From: Anolis sagrei
Taxonomy: Eukaryota; Chordata; Lepidosauria; Squamata; Anolidae
Length of the DNA stretch: 64,000 nucleotides
Assembly: GCF_037176765.1 (NCBI RefSeq)
Contig: NC_090023.1
Span: 53,088,866-53,152,865, forward strand
Reading direction: 5' to 3'
Positions 23,101-34,330 of the stretch are shown piece by piece. Under the pieces are notes generated by a model. It saw only the letters and a list, made by a program, of their open reading frames with translations. It had not been told where the DNA came from and searched no databases. Both the position numbers and the translations under genes were made by a program. Each line of letters begins with the position of its first letter. Position 1 is the first letter of the stretch.

Positions 23101-23149
23101 CAATTAGGAAACTGGATTATATGGCAGTGGAGAAACACACCCTGCTCTG

Positions 23150-23700
23150 AAGGAGAAGTCTGGGGAGGAAAACTCAGCAGCAACAGCAACAAGTGAGGCT
23201 TTGGGGTCTGCTGTAGTTGGGCCTCCCCCACGCAGGTAGAAATCTTGGGGGGGGGGGGGAGGAGGTGAGCCAGAGGGGAAGGGGCCGAGAGCCAAGGCTA
23301 CTTGCCCTTTCCGCCGAGAAGAGAGCCAGGCCGAAACACCGCAGGAAGGAAAGTCCCTCCGAGTGGGAGAGGAAAACGAAAGAGGAAGCTCGCCCCAGAG
23401 CAAAGGGGAGGAGCAGGAGCAGAAGGAGGAGGGGGAGGAGGGGGAGGAGGAGGAGGAGTGCGCCTGGCTCCTTGCTTACCTTTCTGGAGGCGGCCAGCCC
23501 CATGGCCAGCCTCTAGTCTGGGAGAAGAAGATGGGGCTGCTTCAGCTCTCTACCGAGACCTGACACAGTCTCTTTCGGGAAACCCGGCTTCTTCAAGCGG
23601 AGGAGTCTGCGGAGAAATGCCCGACATGCCGGCTCAGGGGCAACTCCCTCGGCACACCTGTTGGCTTGGCCTCTCCTCACCGCACCCCCCCCCCCAAAAA
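23150..23700 (-). promoter_or_regulatory. ADPRH: CpG-rich promoter region of ADPRH
   Basis: This is the most CpG-dense stretch of the window, with many CG dinucleotides (for example 'ctttccgccgagaag', 'ggaaacccggcttc', 'gcccgacatgccgg') and purine-rich GGAGGAGGGGGAGG boxes. It surrounds the leader exon whose donor is at 23480/23479. Transcription is expected to begin upstream of 23503 on the minus strand, about 23.55-23.65 kb. No TATA box is evident, as in housekeeping promoters. The long open frames here, on both strands, are products of high GC content. Confidence 0.6.
23480..23503 (-). CDS. ADPRH: Possible upstream coding leader exon of ADPRH (MGLAASRK)
   Basis: On the minus strand an ATG at 23503 in a strong Kozak setting (GGCCATGG) encodes MGLAASRK and then meets a good donor, AAAG|GTAAGC. 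The frame ends in phase 0 and would join ATC-ATG at 18691 in frame, giving [18 protein letters not shown]. An in-frame TAG lies four codons upstream, so this would be the start. Gly2 with Ser6 and basic residues at 7-8 fits an N-myristoylation signal. If the leader is transcribed as drawn, the first ATG of the mRNA is here. If transcription starts downstream of it, or another leader is used, the start is 18688. Confidence 0.4.
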
Positions 23701-23830
23701 AAGAGAGCTAAAAGTGGTCAAAAGTGAGGAAAAGCTGATAAGAATAATATCAGTGTCATTAGAACTAAATGTGCAAGTCAGTTAAAATAATTTGAAACAC
23801 AAAGTTAAAATAATGAACTACCCTACAGCA

Positions 23831-24180
23831 TGAGGAGCCCCTGTGGTGCAGTGGGTTAAACCGCTGAGCTGCTGAACTTGATGATCGAAAGGTTGCAGGT
23901 TTGATTCTGGGGAGCGGGGTAAGCTCCGCTGCTAGCCCCAGCTTCTGCCAACCTAGCCGTTCAAAAACATGCTAATGTGAGTAGACCTATAGGTACCGCT
24001 CCGGTGAGAAAGTTACGTGCTCCATGCAGTCATGCCAGCCACAGGACCTTGGAGTTGTCAATGGACAACGCTGGCTCTTCGGCTTAGAAATGGAGATGAG
24101 CACCACACCCCAGAGTTGGACACAACTAGACTTAATGTCAGGGGAATACCTTTACCTTTACCTACAGGACTCCCCTCTGA
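23831..24180 (+). mobile_element. tRNA-derived SINE, nearly complete head and body
   Basis: Head 'ggagcccctgtggtgcagtg' with 'ttgcaggtttgattctgg' (B box), body 'gccagcttctgcc'-like and 'ataggtaccgctccggtg', end 'cttaatgtcaggggaatacc' followed by 'tttacctttacct'. Confidence 0.85.
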
Positions 24181-24462
24181 CTGCTAAAAAAGCAAAAAAG
24201 AAATGGATTTACATACATTATCTCAGATATCTCCAAACAGCCCCTTAAGGTATATCAGTATTTTAAAGTCCTTCTGCATTTATTCATTAGTTGCTGGAGT
24301 TCACAATTCCCCAGTGAATATATGGATGGTGTAAGTAAATGAAAACAAGAGAGGAGCCCCTTTCTGTGTATGCTAGAAAAGCAATCATGAACATCCAAAA
24401 ATTCAGTGATATTGCTGTAAACCATGTTCCAGGTACTCTGTGCTCATCCCAGACAGGCCTGT
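24181..24462. other. Intergenic stretch without recognised features
   Basis: I see no repeat or gene here. Confidence 0.4.
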
Positions 24463-24758
24463 AGCCAGGATTTCGATTCGGGGGGGGGGGGGGGAACTGA
24501 GTTTTTTTCAGGGGGGGTTTCGGGGGGGGCTGAGTTTTGGGGGGGGGAGTCTGAGTGAAAGAGGGTCTAGCCTAGCAAACCTTTTGTATCATTACCCCAA
24601 TACCCCCATGCATATTGAGTATGGTGATCAGATCATGATATGAATAAACATAACAGTTTAAATAATGCACCAGTAAGGCCTTTTCACAAACCACCATGAG
24701 AATTTCGGGGGGGGGGGGGCTGAAGCCCCTCAACCCCCCCCCCCCCCCGCTACATGCC
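24463..24758. mobile_element. Short TIR element with long G and C runs
   Basis: The left end CAGGCCTGTAGCCAG and the right end GCTACATGCCTG are inverted. Inside the left end are G runs of about 7-16 bases; inside the right end are runs of G and C. It looks like a non-autonomous DNA transposon common in squamates. The superfamily is not clear. Confidence 0.6.
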
Positions 24759-25845
24759 TGAGCCCAGAGGAAGACAGCTTCACACTTATTTCTTTTCCTT
24801 GCTCCCATATTTCTTATTCTTTTGAAATTACAACTGAAAGCTAAACTTAATTTCTTAATCTTAGCATACTACGCCAGATGATCTGGAAAATGAGCCAGAA
24901 TCTGATCAATAGATCAATATTGCATAGTCATTAATGTTTGTTAAAAGCTTTAAAGAAGATTAATTTCTCATCTAGGATTAGAAGGCTGTTAGGAAGAAAG
25001 TGTAGATAGGCCTTCCAGAGACTTTGTGAGAATTAGAACAATTAAAAAAGGAATTAGCTTTGAAAGGCACATGCCGAGAAGAAAAACCACTTGGTTCTTA
25101 ACAGACTTGCCATGCTTTTCTGAGAGGGAAAAAAAGGAACAACGTTAACAAGCGTATCTATGTAACTTTGGGGTGGAGTGACGCTGAATATATTCTCTAG
25201 GGTGAAGACGGAAGATGACTTCCTTTAAAAAGACACTATTTGTTTAACTCTTCACAAAAGGCTGTATCAGCAGCAACAAAAAATGAGAAATCAAGTATCA
25301 AAAACTGTCTTCCTTTATGGGCTCCCATGTATTTTCAGAGATCCAAATCAAAGTTGAAAACATTTAAAATTAAACCCTGATCCTTATTTAAAATGGCATG
25401 CTTTCATATTGTTATTAAAACAGATACATTTAAAAATCATAGTATTTAAATTCACACAAACAAACATACACAAAGAATTAAACCCTAAATAAAAAGAATC
25501 TTTAAAATATTAGTTCTCATTTAACTGCCTAAATGTGACAAAAACAAATGCCACATGTATTGGACAGATAATAATTTTGTAAAGAATGATGTCCTACAGT
25601 TATATTATTGTGAGAGAACCTTTAAAGGATTCGTACTTCTCTGAGCAAAGTGGTGCTTACCAGTTTTAAAAAGGACAGCTATTTGGAGTGAGATGCTATT
25701 CTCCAAGAAACCCCTGTATGGCATTAATATTTGTCTGATTAAAGGCTATTATTTATTTGATTTACAACTTTTTATCAACTTGAGATGGGCATCTAGAACT
25801 CTGGCATGAGGAATAAATCACTGTGAAAATCTTCTTCTAGACCAG
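24759..25845. other. Intergenic stretch without recognised features
   Basis: AT-rich DNA between the two divergent genes. No repeat, exon or conserved frame was recognised. Confidence 0.4.
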
Positions 25846-25975
25846 TGGTTCTCAACCTGTGGGTCCCTAGATGTTTGGCCTTTAACTCCCAGAAATCCTA
25901 AGAGCTGGTAAACTGGCTGAGATTTTTCCGAGTTGTAGACCAAAACACCTGAGAACCACTGTTCTTGATCATAGC
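25846..25975. mobile_element. Palindromic hAT-type MITE
   Basis: The ends CCAGTGGTTCTCAACCTGTG and ACCTGAGAACCACTG are inverted. The centre has 'ccagaaatcctaagagctgg'. It is about 125 bp. Confidence 0.75.
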
Positions 25976-26039
25976 AAATAAAAAACATATTTGAGTCTCC
26001 TTGTATTTAAAGTATACACATAATAAAAGTGAAAATATG

Positions 26040-26043
<4 letters not shown>

Positions 26044-26083
<40 letters not shown>
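26044..26083. repeat. (TA)n microsatellite
   Basis: About 20 uninterrupted TA units directly abut the TIR element that starts at 26082. Confidence 0.95.
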
Positions 26084-26085
<2 letters not shown>

Positions 26086-26339
26086 GCATGGTTAGGTTCG
26101 GTCAGAATCTTCGTAATTCGGAATAAATTCGTAAAGATTTGCTTTTTGAAGCGATTTTGAGGTTTTTTGAGGAAATGACACTTTCAAAGCATTAAGGAAG
26201 GATTCAGAAGTCTCAGAAGTTTCAAAAAAATTGAACATTTTTCCTGTGAAAATCGGAATTGACTTTAGAATCGAACCACCAGCGCCCCCTACATCCAAAA
26301 TGAGTTTTGAACCTTTTATTTTTAATCAAACAAGCCTAA
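26082..26339. mobile_element. Non-autonomous TIR element with TTAGGC ends
   Basis: Starts TTAGGCATGG and ends CAAGCCTAA, giving imperfect terminal inverted repeats over 258 bp. The same left end (TTAGGCCTGG) occurs at 30604, inside the composite element. Superfamily unknown. Confidence 0.55.
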
Positions 26340-26344
26340 AATGT

Positions 26345-26985
26345 ATGTAGGTAGTTGAATGTATAGTTCTCCTGCCATCTAAGAGCGCTCTTATCTCTGC
26401 CAAAGATGGAATTGGACCAAACTTGGCCCGCAAAGCCCCCATGACCAGTAAGAAATACTGGAGGTTTTTGTGGAAAATTCACCTTGATTTGGGGAAATTG
26501 TAGTTCACCTACATCCAGAGAGGACTGTGAACCCAAATATTGATGGATCTGGACTAAACTTGGCACATATACCTGATATGCCAAAATTTGATTACTTGAG
26601 TGGTTTGGAGGAACCAACCTTACTTTCTGGGAGATGTAATTCACCCACAACCAGAGAAACTGTGACCTCCACCAATGATGAACCTGGTCCAAACTTGGCT
26701 CACAGAACCCACATAACTAACTCAACCTACTAGAGAGGTTTGAGGAGACTGACTCACTATAGTGGGAGTTGTAGTTTACCCTGCAGCCAGAGAGCACACT
26801 GAACACCACCGATGATGCATCCAAAGCAAACTTGTCAAACATAACAAACTTTAAATACTGATGGAGTTCTTGGAGTTAACCTGGCATGATGTCAGTTGTA
26901 GTTAATCCACAACCTTATGCATTTTGTACAATTAAAAATTGACTTTTTCAAATAACCCAGGCAATACTGGGTCCCCAATTACACT
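26345..26985 (-). mobile_element. Interspersed repeat with internal 'aaacttggc' units, old copy
   Basis: Internal blocks such as 'ggatctggactaaacttggc' resemble hAT family A. The right end 'actttttcaaataacccagg' matches, inverted, the left end of the insert at 49519-50107 ('cctgggttatttgaaaaagg'). It may be a distinct, possibly Helitron-like, family; I cannot classify it. Confidence 0.5.
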
Positions 26986-27919
26986 GCCATGTAATCTAGA
27001 GAAAAAATAAATCTGTAGAAGCTGCCATTAATTATTTTTTGAAAGTGTTTCAAATTTTAAAGAGAGCATAAATGTAGCTGTACAGTATGCTTTACCAGGA
27101 TACAGGACCTTGTAGATATGACATAAAATTCACATAATAAAATCCCCCTGGTAATTGAAAACTTTCTATTGTTCCTTGCTGATTACTTCTGTGCACGGTG
27201 AGATATATACATGTGCATTAAATTGTTTTCTCTGCAATTTCCCTTGAAGTTCCAGCAACATTGTATTTCCACAAATCTGAATATTTTGTATCTAGATTTT
27301 AAAATCCCCCACAACTACCATATATCCAGTACTACCGCAGTTGCATAATCGAGGCACTAATTTGGTTCTTTTCACTGGTATTTCCTGGTCGTGAAGAAAA
27401 GGTCAGCAGAGTAGATTATGAAATAGTTTCTTCCTCTTTTTGTGACCACGGTCCATATTTTGCATTTTGGAGAATTGGGAAGTGCTAGTAAATGTCACAA
27501 CAGGCACAAACAGGTAGATGTTTTTACTAACAAGCTAGTTTTCAACAAGCACTAAAATAAAACACTTCTAAAATCCAATTCTTTTTAACAGGACAGATGT
27601 AAACTTTGCTTTAGGACCTAGCAGAGGATGACCTGACAAACACTGGTTAAAGCTGTATCTTTTTTTTTTTAAGATAACCATTGCTGCCACATGGGATAAC
27701 TTTAATGGGATGTTAAGATGTGTGGAATGGGTCCAATCTTTCCAATTTCCAAACTTATTCCCCATTGCTATTGGCAATCCAGAAAGGATGGCTCCATTAG
27801 CACAGATATCAGAATGCTCCCTGTGGCTAACTAACTGCAATCATGTAGGAACGATTCCTATTGGGAACACAGCAAGAGAGGAAATGGTTAGCCTTCAGCC
27901 TCCTATCGATCTATCTATC

Positions 27920-27961
<42 letters not shown>

Positions 27962-29552
27962 ATCTCTTTCAAAGAAAATAACAGAAAATTGTGAAAGAAA
28001 CAACCTTGCATAATCCTCATTCCCAACAAGACCCATGAAAAATAAGTTTTATCTGCGATTCATAATATTTGTTACTTGTGTTCTAGCATTTTGTCAGCCA
28101 TAACTGCAGCCAGGTCCAAGACTGATAGAGATGTATCCTTACTGTAGCTTAATGTAAAATAAACTACGTGTAGTTCACATTTGATCAGCCCACATACTGC
28201 CTTGCCAGAGAAATAAAATATGTCACACAGGTGAACAGTAAAGAACAATTAGTTTACACTTCATAGTTCAGAACAACATATGTACAATGTGACCAGTTTC
28301 ATCAACTCACATAATGTCTTTTTATGAGAGATTTAAAATGGTCTTTCTTTTGTCCATGGGGATAAACTCTTTCAGCAGCTCGTGAAGCAAGAGCACACAC
28401 CAAATTCCATCTCTCTCTGCTTCACTCGTCTTCTCTCTGAGCACCTGCTAGCTCAAGCCTGAACAAAAATGTAACCATAACCAAATGTCCCAGGCTCAGC
28501 CAACTCTCCGGGTTTAGCCCAACCAATCAGTTTAATGCATCTTATTTTACAGTTGGCACATACACACTCGCTGATTCCTTGCATGCTCCCAACACATACT
28601 GCACAATTATAACACATTTGACCCCATTTAAACAGCAATGGCTTCATCCTATGGACCCTTGGAGTTTGTAGTTTGATGAAAGCCTTAGGCTCCACCTACA
28701 CTGCTATATAACATAGTAGCAGAATGCAGATTAACTGCATTGAACTGGATTACGAGTCTACACTACCATATAAACCAGTCCAATGCCGTGTATCTACATT
28801 CTGAAACTGCATTGTATGACAGTAGATCTAGCCTTCGAGATTTCTGCTAGATAGCTTTCATGCTAGAGTTCAGAATTTGCAATGCCTTTCCAATTACAAT
28901 TCCTATAAAACCATAGGATGAAGCCAAGGCAGTTACAGTAGTATTAAAGTGTTATAATTGTGAATATAGATGTACTCAAACAGCAAAAAATGTTAGTTTA
29001 TAGATGATCTATCTCCAAATCCTTTTTCTTGCTCAACATGTTGGAAGTCTGAACTAGCATGTTATTAACATGTTGGAAGTCTCTCAAAAACACAGTACTG
29101 TAGTGATGATTCCTACCACTCACCAAAGGGGTAAATTACCAATCAGTTCTCAAAGGTTCAGGTGCCATACTGATCATAATGTAAAAAATCCACAGTCCAT
29201 GTTGTGACAATACCATTAGAAAGCCAACGGAACATTGAAAACATCTTAAAAATCAAAGTACCACTAGAGCCAGAAGCCTTTCTGTTGGGAGTTACAAATT
29301 TAACACTACCAAAAAAAATTCTGATACTCTTTTTTACCATTGTAAACAGTTGGTGAGAGGGAAAAAAGAAGTGAGGGGACGAGAGGGGTTTTGAAAGGGA
29401 CTTGTGGGAGAAGAGATGGAGGAGGAGGCCTTGTAATTCAGATCTCCATTTGGATCTTAAAACAAAAACTGAGTCACACAGTGGCTCATATGTCAAAAAG
29501 TTCATATGTAGGAACGTTCATAAGTAGAGGTTCCACTGTACTTATGTCCAAG
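26986..29552. other. Intergenic stretch with a microsatellite and a MITE
   Basis: A (CTAT)n microsatellite lies at 27904-27962. A palindromic MITE lies at about 28685-28848 ('ctccacctacactgctata' to 'agtagatctagcctt'). Nothing else is recognised. The open frames at 27568-27994, 28453-28695 and 29158-29505 have no visible family. Confidence 0.5.
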
Positions 29553-29560
29553 ATCTAGGT

Positions 29561-30272
29561 CAACGTTTCTCAACCTAGGGGTTGGGACCTCTGGGGGGTC
29601 GCGAGGGGGTATCAGCGAGTTGCCAAAAACCATCAGAAAACTCAGTATTTTCTGTTGGTCATGGGCATTCTGTGTGAGAAGTTTGGCCCAATTCTATCAT
29701 TGGTAGGAGTTCAGAATACTCTTTGATTGTAGATGAACTATAAATCCCAGCAACTACAACTCCCAAATGTCAGGGTCTATTTTCTCCAAACCCCACCAGT
29801 GTTCACATTTGGGCATATTGATTATTCATGCCAAGTTTGGTCCAGATCCATCATTATTTGAGTCCACAATGTTCTCTGGATGTAGGGGAACTTGAATCAA
29901 ACCCTTCCAGTGTTTTCTGTTGGTCATGGGAGTTCTGCGTGCCAAGTGTAGATAAGTTCACCATTGGTGGAGTTGAGAATGCTCTTTGATTGTAGGTGAA
30001 CTATAAATCCTAGCAACTATAACTCCCAAATGACAAAATCAATCCCCACTAAGCCCACCAGTATTCATATTTGGTTGTGTAAGGTATTTGTGCCAAATTT
30101 GGTCCAGTGAATGAAAAGACATTCTGTATATCAGATATTTACATTACAATTCATAACAGTAGCAAAATGGCAGTTGTGAAGTAGCAGCAAAAATAATTTT
30201 ATGGTTGGGGGTCACCACAACATGAGGAACTGTATTAAGAGGTCACAGCGTTAGGAAGGTTGAGAAACACTG
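29561..30272 (-). mobile_element. Non-autonomous hAT-like element, family A, full length with TSD
   Basis: Ends CAACGTTTCTCAACCT and AGGTTGAGAAACACTG are terminal inverted repeats. ATCTAGGT (29553-29560) and GTCTAGGT (30273-30280) are an 8-bp target duplication with one mismatch, as hAT elements make. The interior is the reverse of 2387-3364, with 'gtcaccacaacatgagg' near the right end. Confidence 0.88.
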
Positions 30273-30570
30273 GTCTAGGTAGCCTTCCAAAGATGATTCA
30301 CCATCTTGAGGAGAAGAGAGATGTAGCCTGCTTGGTGTTATTGGAATTGTAACACATAGGAAGACAGTCTGCTGGCATTACTTCATATATATTCATTTAT
30401 AATCATTATTCATTATTTAGGGGTTCCATTTTCTCAGTAACAAGTTTAGCAAGGAGAGGGTGTTAGTCAGAGGGAGCAGGAGCTGGACATGTAAGCAGAG
30501 GCGGCCCTAGGTAATTTTCAATGGTAAGCAAACAGTATTTTGGCGCCCCCCCCCCCCCCCCAAAACCAAT

Positions 30571-30572
30571 CA

Positions 30573-30603
<31 letters not shown>
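30571..30603. repeat. (CTAT)n microsatellite
   Basis: Eight tetranucleotide units lie between a run of 18 C's and a TTAGGC-type element end. Confidence 0.9.
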
Positions 30604-30604
<1 letters not shown>

Positions 30605-30894
30605 TAGGCCTGGGTAACAACGCAAAAATTTGTTTCTAAAATCGTTTTGTAATTGGGGTTTTTTTTTGTTTCGATATTTAAAATAATTACAAAATTTTCC
30701 AAAAAAAAAGTTCGGTATTTACGAAATTTCGTAAATATTTACAAAACATTTTGTAAAGATGGCGCCCTTTTTTTCCAATATTTTTTCAATATTTTTTCAA
30801 TATTTTTTAAATTTAATTATTAATTTAGTAGAATAGGGAGGAGAAATTAAAATTATTATTAAGGAGGGAAGGCAGGCACTCACTCTGGCGGGCC
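30604..30894. mobile_element. TTAGGC-type element, left part, AT-rich
   Basis: Begins TTAGGCCTGGGTAAC, like 26082. It continues with 'ttacgaaatttcgtaaata', a strong inverted repeat, and three 'caatattttt' units. No right end was found before the array. Confidence 0.45.
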
Positions 30895-33435
30895 CTCTAA
30901 TCAAGGTGGTCAGTTGAAACATTCACACCTCGCTCCAGCAGACAAGAGTCCTTTGTCCCACCCTGGTTATTATTCCACATAAATATATAAACCCTTTTTC
31001 CTACTTCAACAGACCTCACTAGTACAGGATGCTTGCCATAGATGCAGGCAAAACGTCAGGAGAGAATGCCTCGCTCGCCCCTCTCGCTCGCCGCTCGCTT
31101 GCCCCTCTCACTCGCCATAGATGCAGGCGAAAAGTCAGGAGAAAATGCCTCTAGGCCATGGCCATATGGCCTGAAAAAACCTACAACAACCCAATCAGGG
31201 ACATCTGTAATCACCTCTCAACAAAAGATTGCTCCAGGCACTGCCAGGCCATCAAATGCTAATCAAGGTGGTCAGTTGAAACATTCACACCTCGCTCCAG
31301 CAGACAAGAGTCCTTTGTCCTACCTGGTCATTATTCCACATAAATATAAACCCTTATAAATATAGACTTCACTACCTCTGAGGATGCTGCTTGCCATAGA
31401 TGCAGGCAAAACGTCAGGAGAGAATGCCTCACTCGCCCCTCTCGCTCGCCATAGATGCAGGCGAAAAGTCAGGAGAAAATGCCTCTAGGCCATGGCCATA
31501 TGGCCTGAAAAAACCTACAACAACCCAATCAGGGACATCTAATCACCTCTCAACAAAAGATTGCTCCAGGCACTGCCAGGCCATCAAATGCTAATCAAGG
31601 TGGTCAGTTGAAACATTCACACCTCGCTCCAGCAGACAAGAGTCCTTTGTCCCACCCTGGTCATTATTCCACATAAATATAAACCCTTATAAATATAGAC
31701 TTCACTACCTCTGAGGATGCTGCTTGCCATAGATGCAGGCAAAACGTCAGGAGAGAATGCCTCGCTCGCCCCTCTCGCTCGCCATAGATGCAGGCGAAAA
31801 GTCAGGAGAAAATGCCTCTAGGCCATGGCCATATGGCCTGAAAAAACCTACAACAACCCAATCAGGGACATCTAATCACCTCTCAACAAAAGATTGCTCC
31901 AGGCACTGCCAGGCCATCAAATGCTAATCAAGGTGGTCAGTTGAAACATTCACACCTCGCTCCAGCAGACAAGAGTCCTTTGTCCCACCCTGGTCATTAT
32001 TCCACATAAATATAAACCCTTATAAATATAGACTTCACTACCTCTGAGGATGCTGCTTGCCATAGATGCAGGCAAAACGTCAGGAGAGAATGCCTCGCTC
32101 GCCCCTCTCGCTCGCCATAGATGCAGGCGAAAAGTCAGGAGAAAATGCCTCTAGGCCATGGCCATATGGCCTGAAAAAACCTACAACAACCCAATCAGGG
32201 ACATCTAATCACCTCTCAACAAAAGATTGCTCCAGGCACTGCCAGGCCATCAAATGCTTATCAAGGTGGTCAGTTGAAACATTCACACCTCGCTCCAGCA
32301 GACAAGAGTCCTTTGTCCCACCCTGGTCATTATTCCACATAAATATAAACCCTTATAAATATAGACTTCACTACCTCTGAGGATGCTGCTTGCCATAGAT
32401 GCAGGCAAAACGTCAGGAGAGAATGCCTCGCTCGCCCCTCTCGCTCGCCATAGATGCAGGCGAAAAGTCAGGAGAAAATGCCTCTAGGCCATGGCCATAT
32501 GGCCTGAAAAAACCTACAACAACCCAATCAGGGACATCTAATCACCTCTCAACAAAAGATTGCTCCAGGCACTGCCAGGCCATCAAATGCTAATCAAGGT
32601 GGTCAGTTGAAACATTCACACCTCGCTCCAGCAGACAAGAGTCCTTTGTCCCACCCTGGTCATTATTCCACATAAATATAAACCCTTATAAATATAGACT
32701 TCACTACCTCTGAGGATGCTGCTTGCCATAGATGCAGGCAAAACGTCAGGAGAGAATGCCTCGCTCGCCCCTCTCGCTCGCCATAGATGCAGGCGAAAAG
32801 TCAGGAGAAAATGCCTCTAGGCCATGGCCATATGGCCTGAAAAAACCTACAACAACCCAATCAGGGACATCTAATCACCTCTCAACAAAAGATTGCTCCA
32901 GGCACTGCCAGGCCATCAAATGCTAATCAAGGTGGTCAGTTGAAACATTCACACCTCGCTCCAGCAGACAAGAGTCCTTTGTCCCACCCTGGTCATTATT
33001 CCACATAAATATAAACCCTTATAAATATAGACTTCACTACCTCTGAGGATGCTGCTTGCCATAGATGCAGGCAAAACGTCAGGAGAGAATGCCTCGCTCG
33101 CCCCTCTCGCTCGCCATAGATGCAGGCGAAAAGTCAGGAGAAAATGCCTCTAGGCCATGGCCATATGGCCTGAAAAAACCTACAACAACCCAATCAGGGA
33201 CATCTAATCACCTCTCAACAAAAGATTGCTCCAGGCACTGCCAGGCCATCAAATGCTTATCAAGGTGGTCAGTTGAAACATTCACACCTCGCTCCAGCAG
33301 ACAAGAGTCCTTTGTCCCACCCTGGTCATTATTCCACATAAATATAAACCCTTATAAATATAGACTTCACTACCTCTGAGGATGCTGCTTGCCATAGATG
33401 CAGGCAAAACGTCAGGAGAGAATGCCTCGCTCGCC
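30895..33435 (+). repeat. Tandem array of 333-bp units derived from the Penelope 3' region
   Basis: The marker 'atgcaggcaaaacgtcagg' recurs at 31042, 31400, 31733, 32066, 32399, 32732, 33065 and 33398. The first spacing is 358 bp and the next six are exactly 333 bp. Each unit holds the Penelope terminal region (compare 45990-46258) plus an internal second copy of the 'gccatagatgcaggc' block. Units are almost identical except at the left edge, where variants such as 'cctcactcgcc' and 'gtcctacctgg' occur. An A/T difference in 'aaatgctaatc'/'aaatgcttatc' repeats every third unit. The 64- and 104-residue open frames are by-products. Confidence 0.95.
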
Positions 33436-33790
33436 CCTCGCCCAAAATCTGGCTACCAGTACCCTCTAAAATAACCCTCTAAAATCAGAACAATAAATAA
33501 AGAGCAACACTAAAAAAGGGGGGGGGGGGATTCCTGACATGAAGCAATCAGGGCCAGTTAACCGCTCCCAACAAAGGATTCCTGGGCAGCAACTAGCTCG
33601 GCTTCGAAGCTGCAAGGCCATTAAATACTCATCAAGATGACCAATTGCAACATTCACACTTACCTCAAGCAGACATGAGTTCTTTTTCTCACCCTGGACA
33701 TTCCACAGATATACAAACCCCACTTGCCTAGTTACAAACAGACCTCACAGCCTCTTGAGGATGCCTGCCATAGATGTGGGTGAAACATCA
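33436..33790 (+). mobile_element. Older Penelope-like 3' fragment adjoining the array
   Basis: It carries 'caaaatctggctaccagta', 'tcatcaagatgaccaattgc' and 'gaggatgcctgccatagatg', the same order as 45779-46258 but more diverged. A G run interrupts it near 33518-33530. Confidence 0.75.
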
Positions 33791-33794
33791 GGTG

Positions 33795-34060
33795 AGAATG
33801 CTTCACCAAGCACCAAAGAGCATTCTGAACTCCACCAATAATAGAACTGAACCAAACTTGGCATACAGGACTTTCATGACTAACAGAAAATACTGGAGAG
33901 GGGGTTGGGGAAAATAGACCCTGACATTTGGGAATTGCAGTTTACCAAGCACCAAAGAACATTCTGAGCTCCACCAACAATAGAATTGAACCAAGCTTGG
34001 CATATAGGACTTCCATTATTACCAAATACTAGAGGGGTTTGGGGGAGGCATGTACAGAAG
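33795..34060 (+). mobile_element. hAT family A fragments, duplicated block
   Basis: The block 'caccaaagagcattctgaac' to 'aacttggcatacaggac' occurs twice, about 125 bp apart (from about 33817 and about 33945), matching internal units of 2387-3364. Confidence 0.6.
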
Positions 34061-34061
34061 A

Positions 34062-34330
34062 TGACATTTGCAGTACCTTTTGACCAGGCCTCCTTGCTGC
34101 CCTGAGAGGGGTCCAGGCTCAGCTGCAGCAGGGAAGGAAAGCGAAAGAGAAAGAAAGAGCCTGGCTGGCTGGCTGGCTGGCTGCCTCCCTCCCTCCTGGC
34201 AGCACGTGGAGGGAGGGAGGGAGGGAGGACTTCCCTCTCGCCTAGTGGGCGGGCCTGCGCTTCTCCATTAGAAGAAGGCTGTGGAGGGCGCATGGGGCCT
34301 GCAGGAGGAGGCGTGGCCTAAGGACAGAAC
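34062..34330. other. GC-rich segment inside the composite element
   Basis: It includes (GGCT)n at about 34160-34182 and (GGGA)n at about 34210-34228. It may be part of the original hAT internal sequence. No frame is convincing. Confidence 0.5.

Larger units (their letters stand above)
18692..23479 (-). other. ADPRH: ADPRH first intron (leader exon to first main coding exon)
   Basis: Donor GTAAGC at 23479-23474 and acceptor CTTCAG at 18697-18692. It contains a LINE tail at about 19550-19610, SINEs and LINE pieces at 19.7-20.6 kb and a hAT copy at 21.6-22.25 kb. The stretches 18720-19540 and 20641-21620 hold nothing I recognise. Confidence 0.65.

Noticed and set aside
23302-23727. Open frames of 99-141 codons on both strands in the CpG-rich region
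   Set aside because: High GC removes stop codons by chance. The products are low-complexity Gly/Arg/Leu runs; only the eight-codon leader has splice support.
31042-33379. Repeated 64- and 104-codon open frames
   Set aside because: They are translations of the non-coding 333-bp array units and simply recur with its period.
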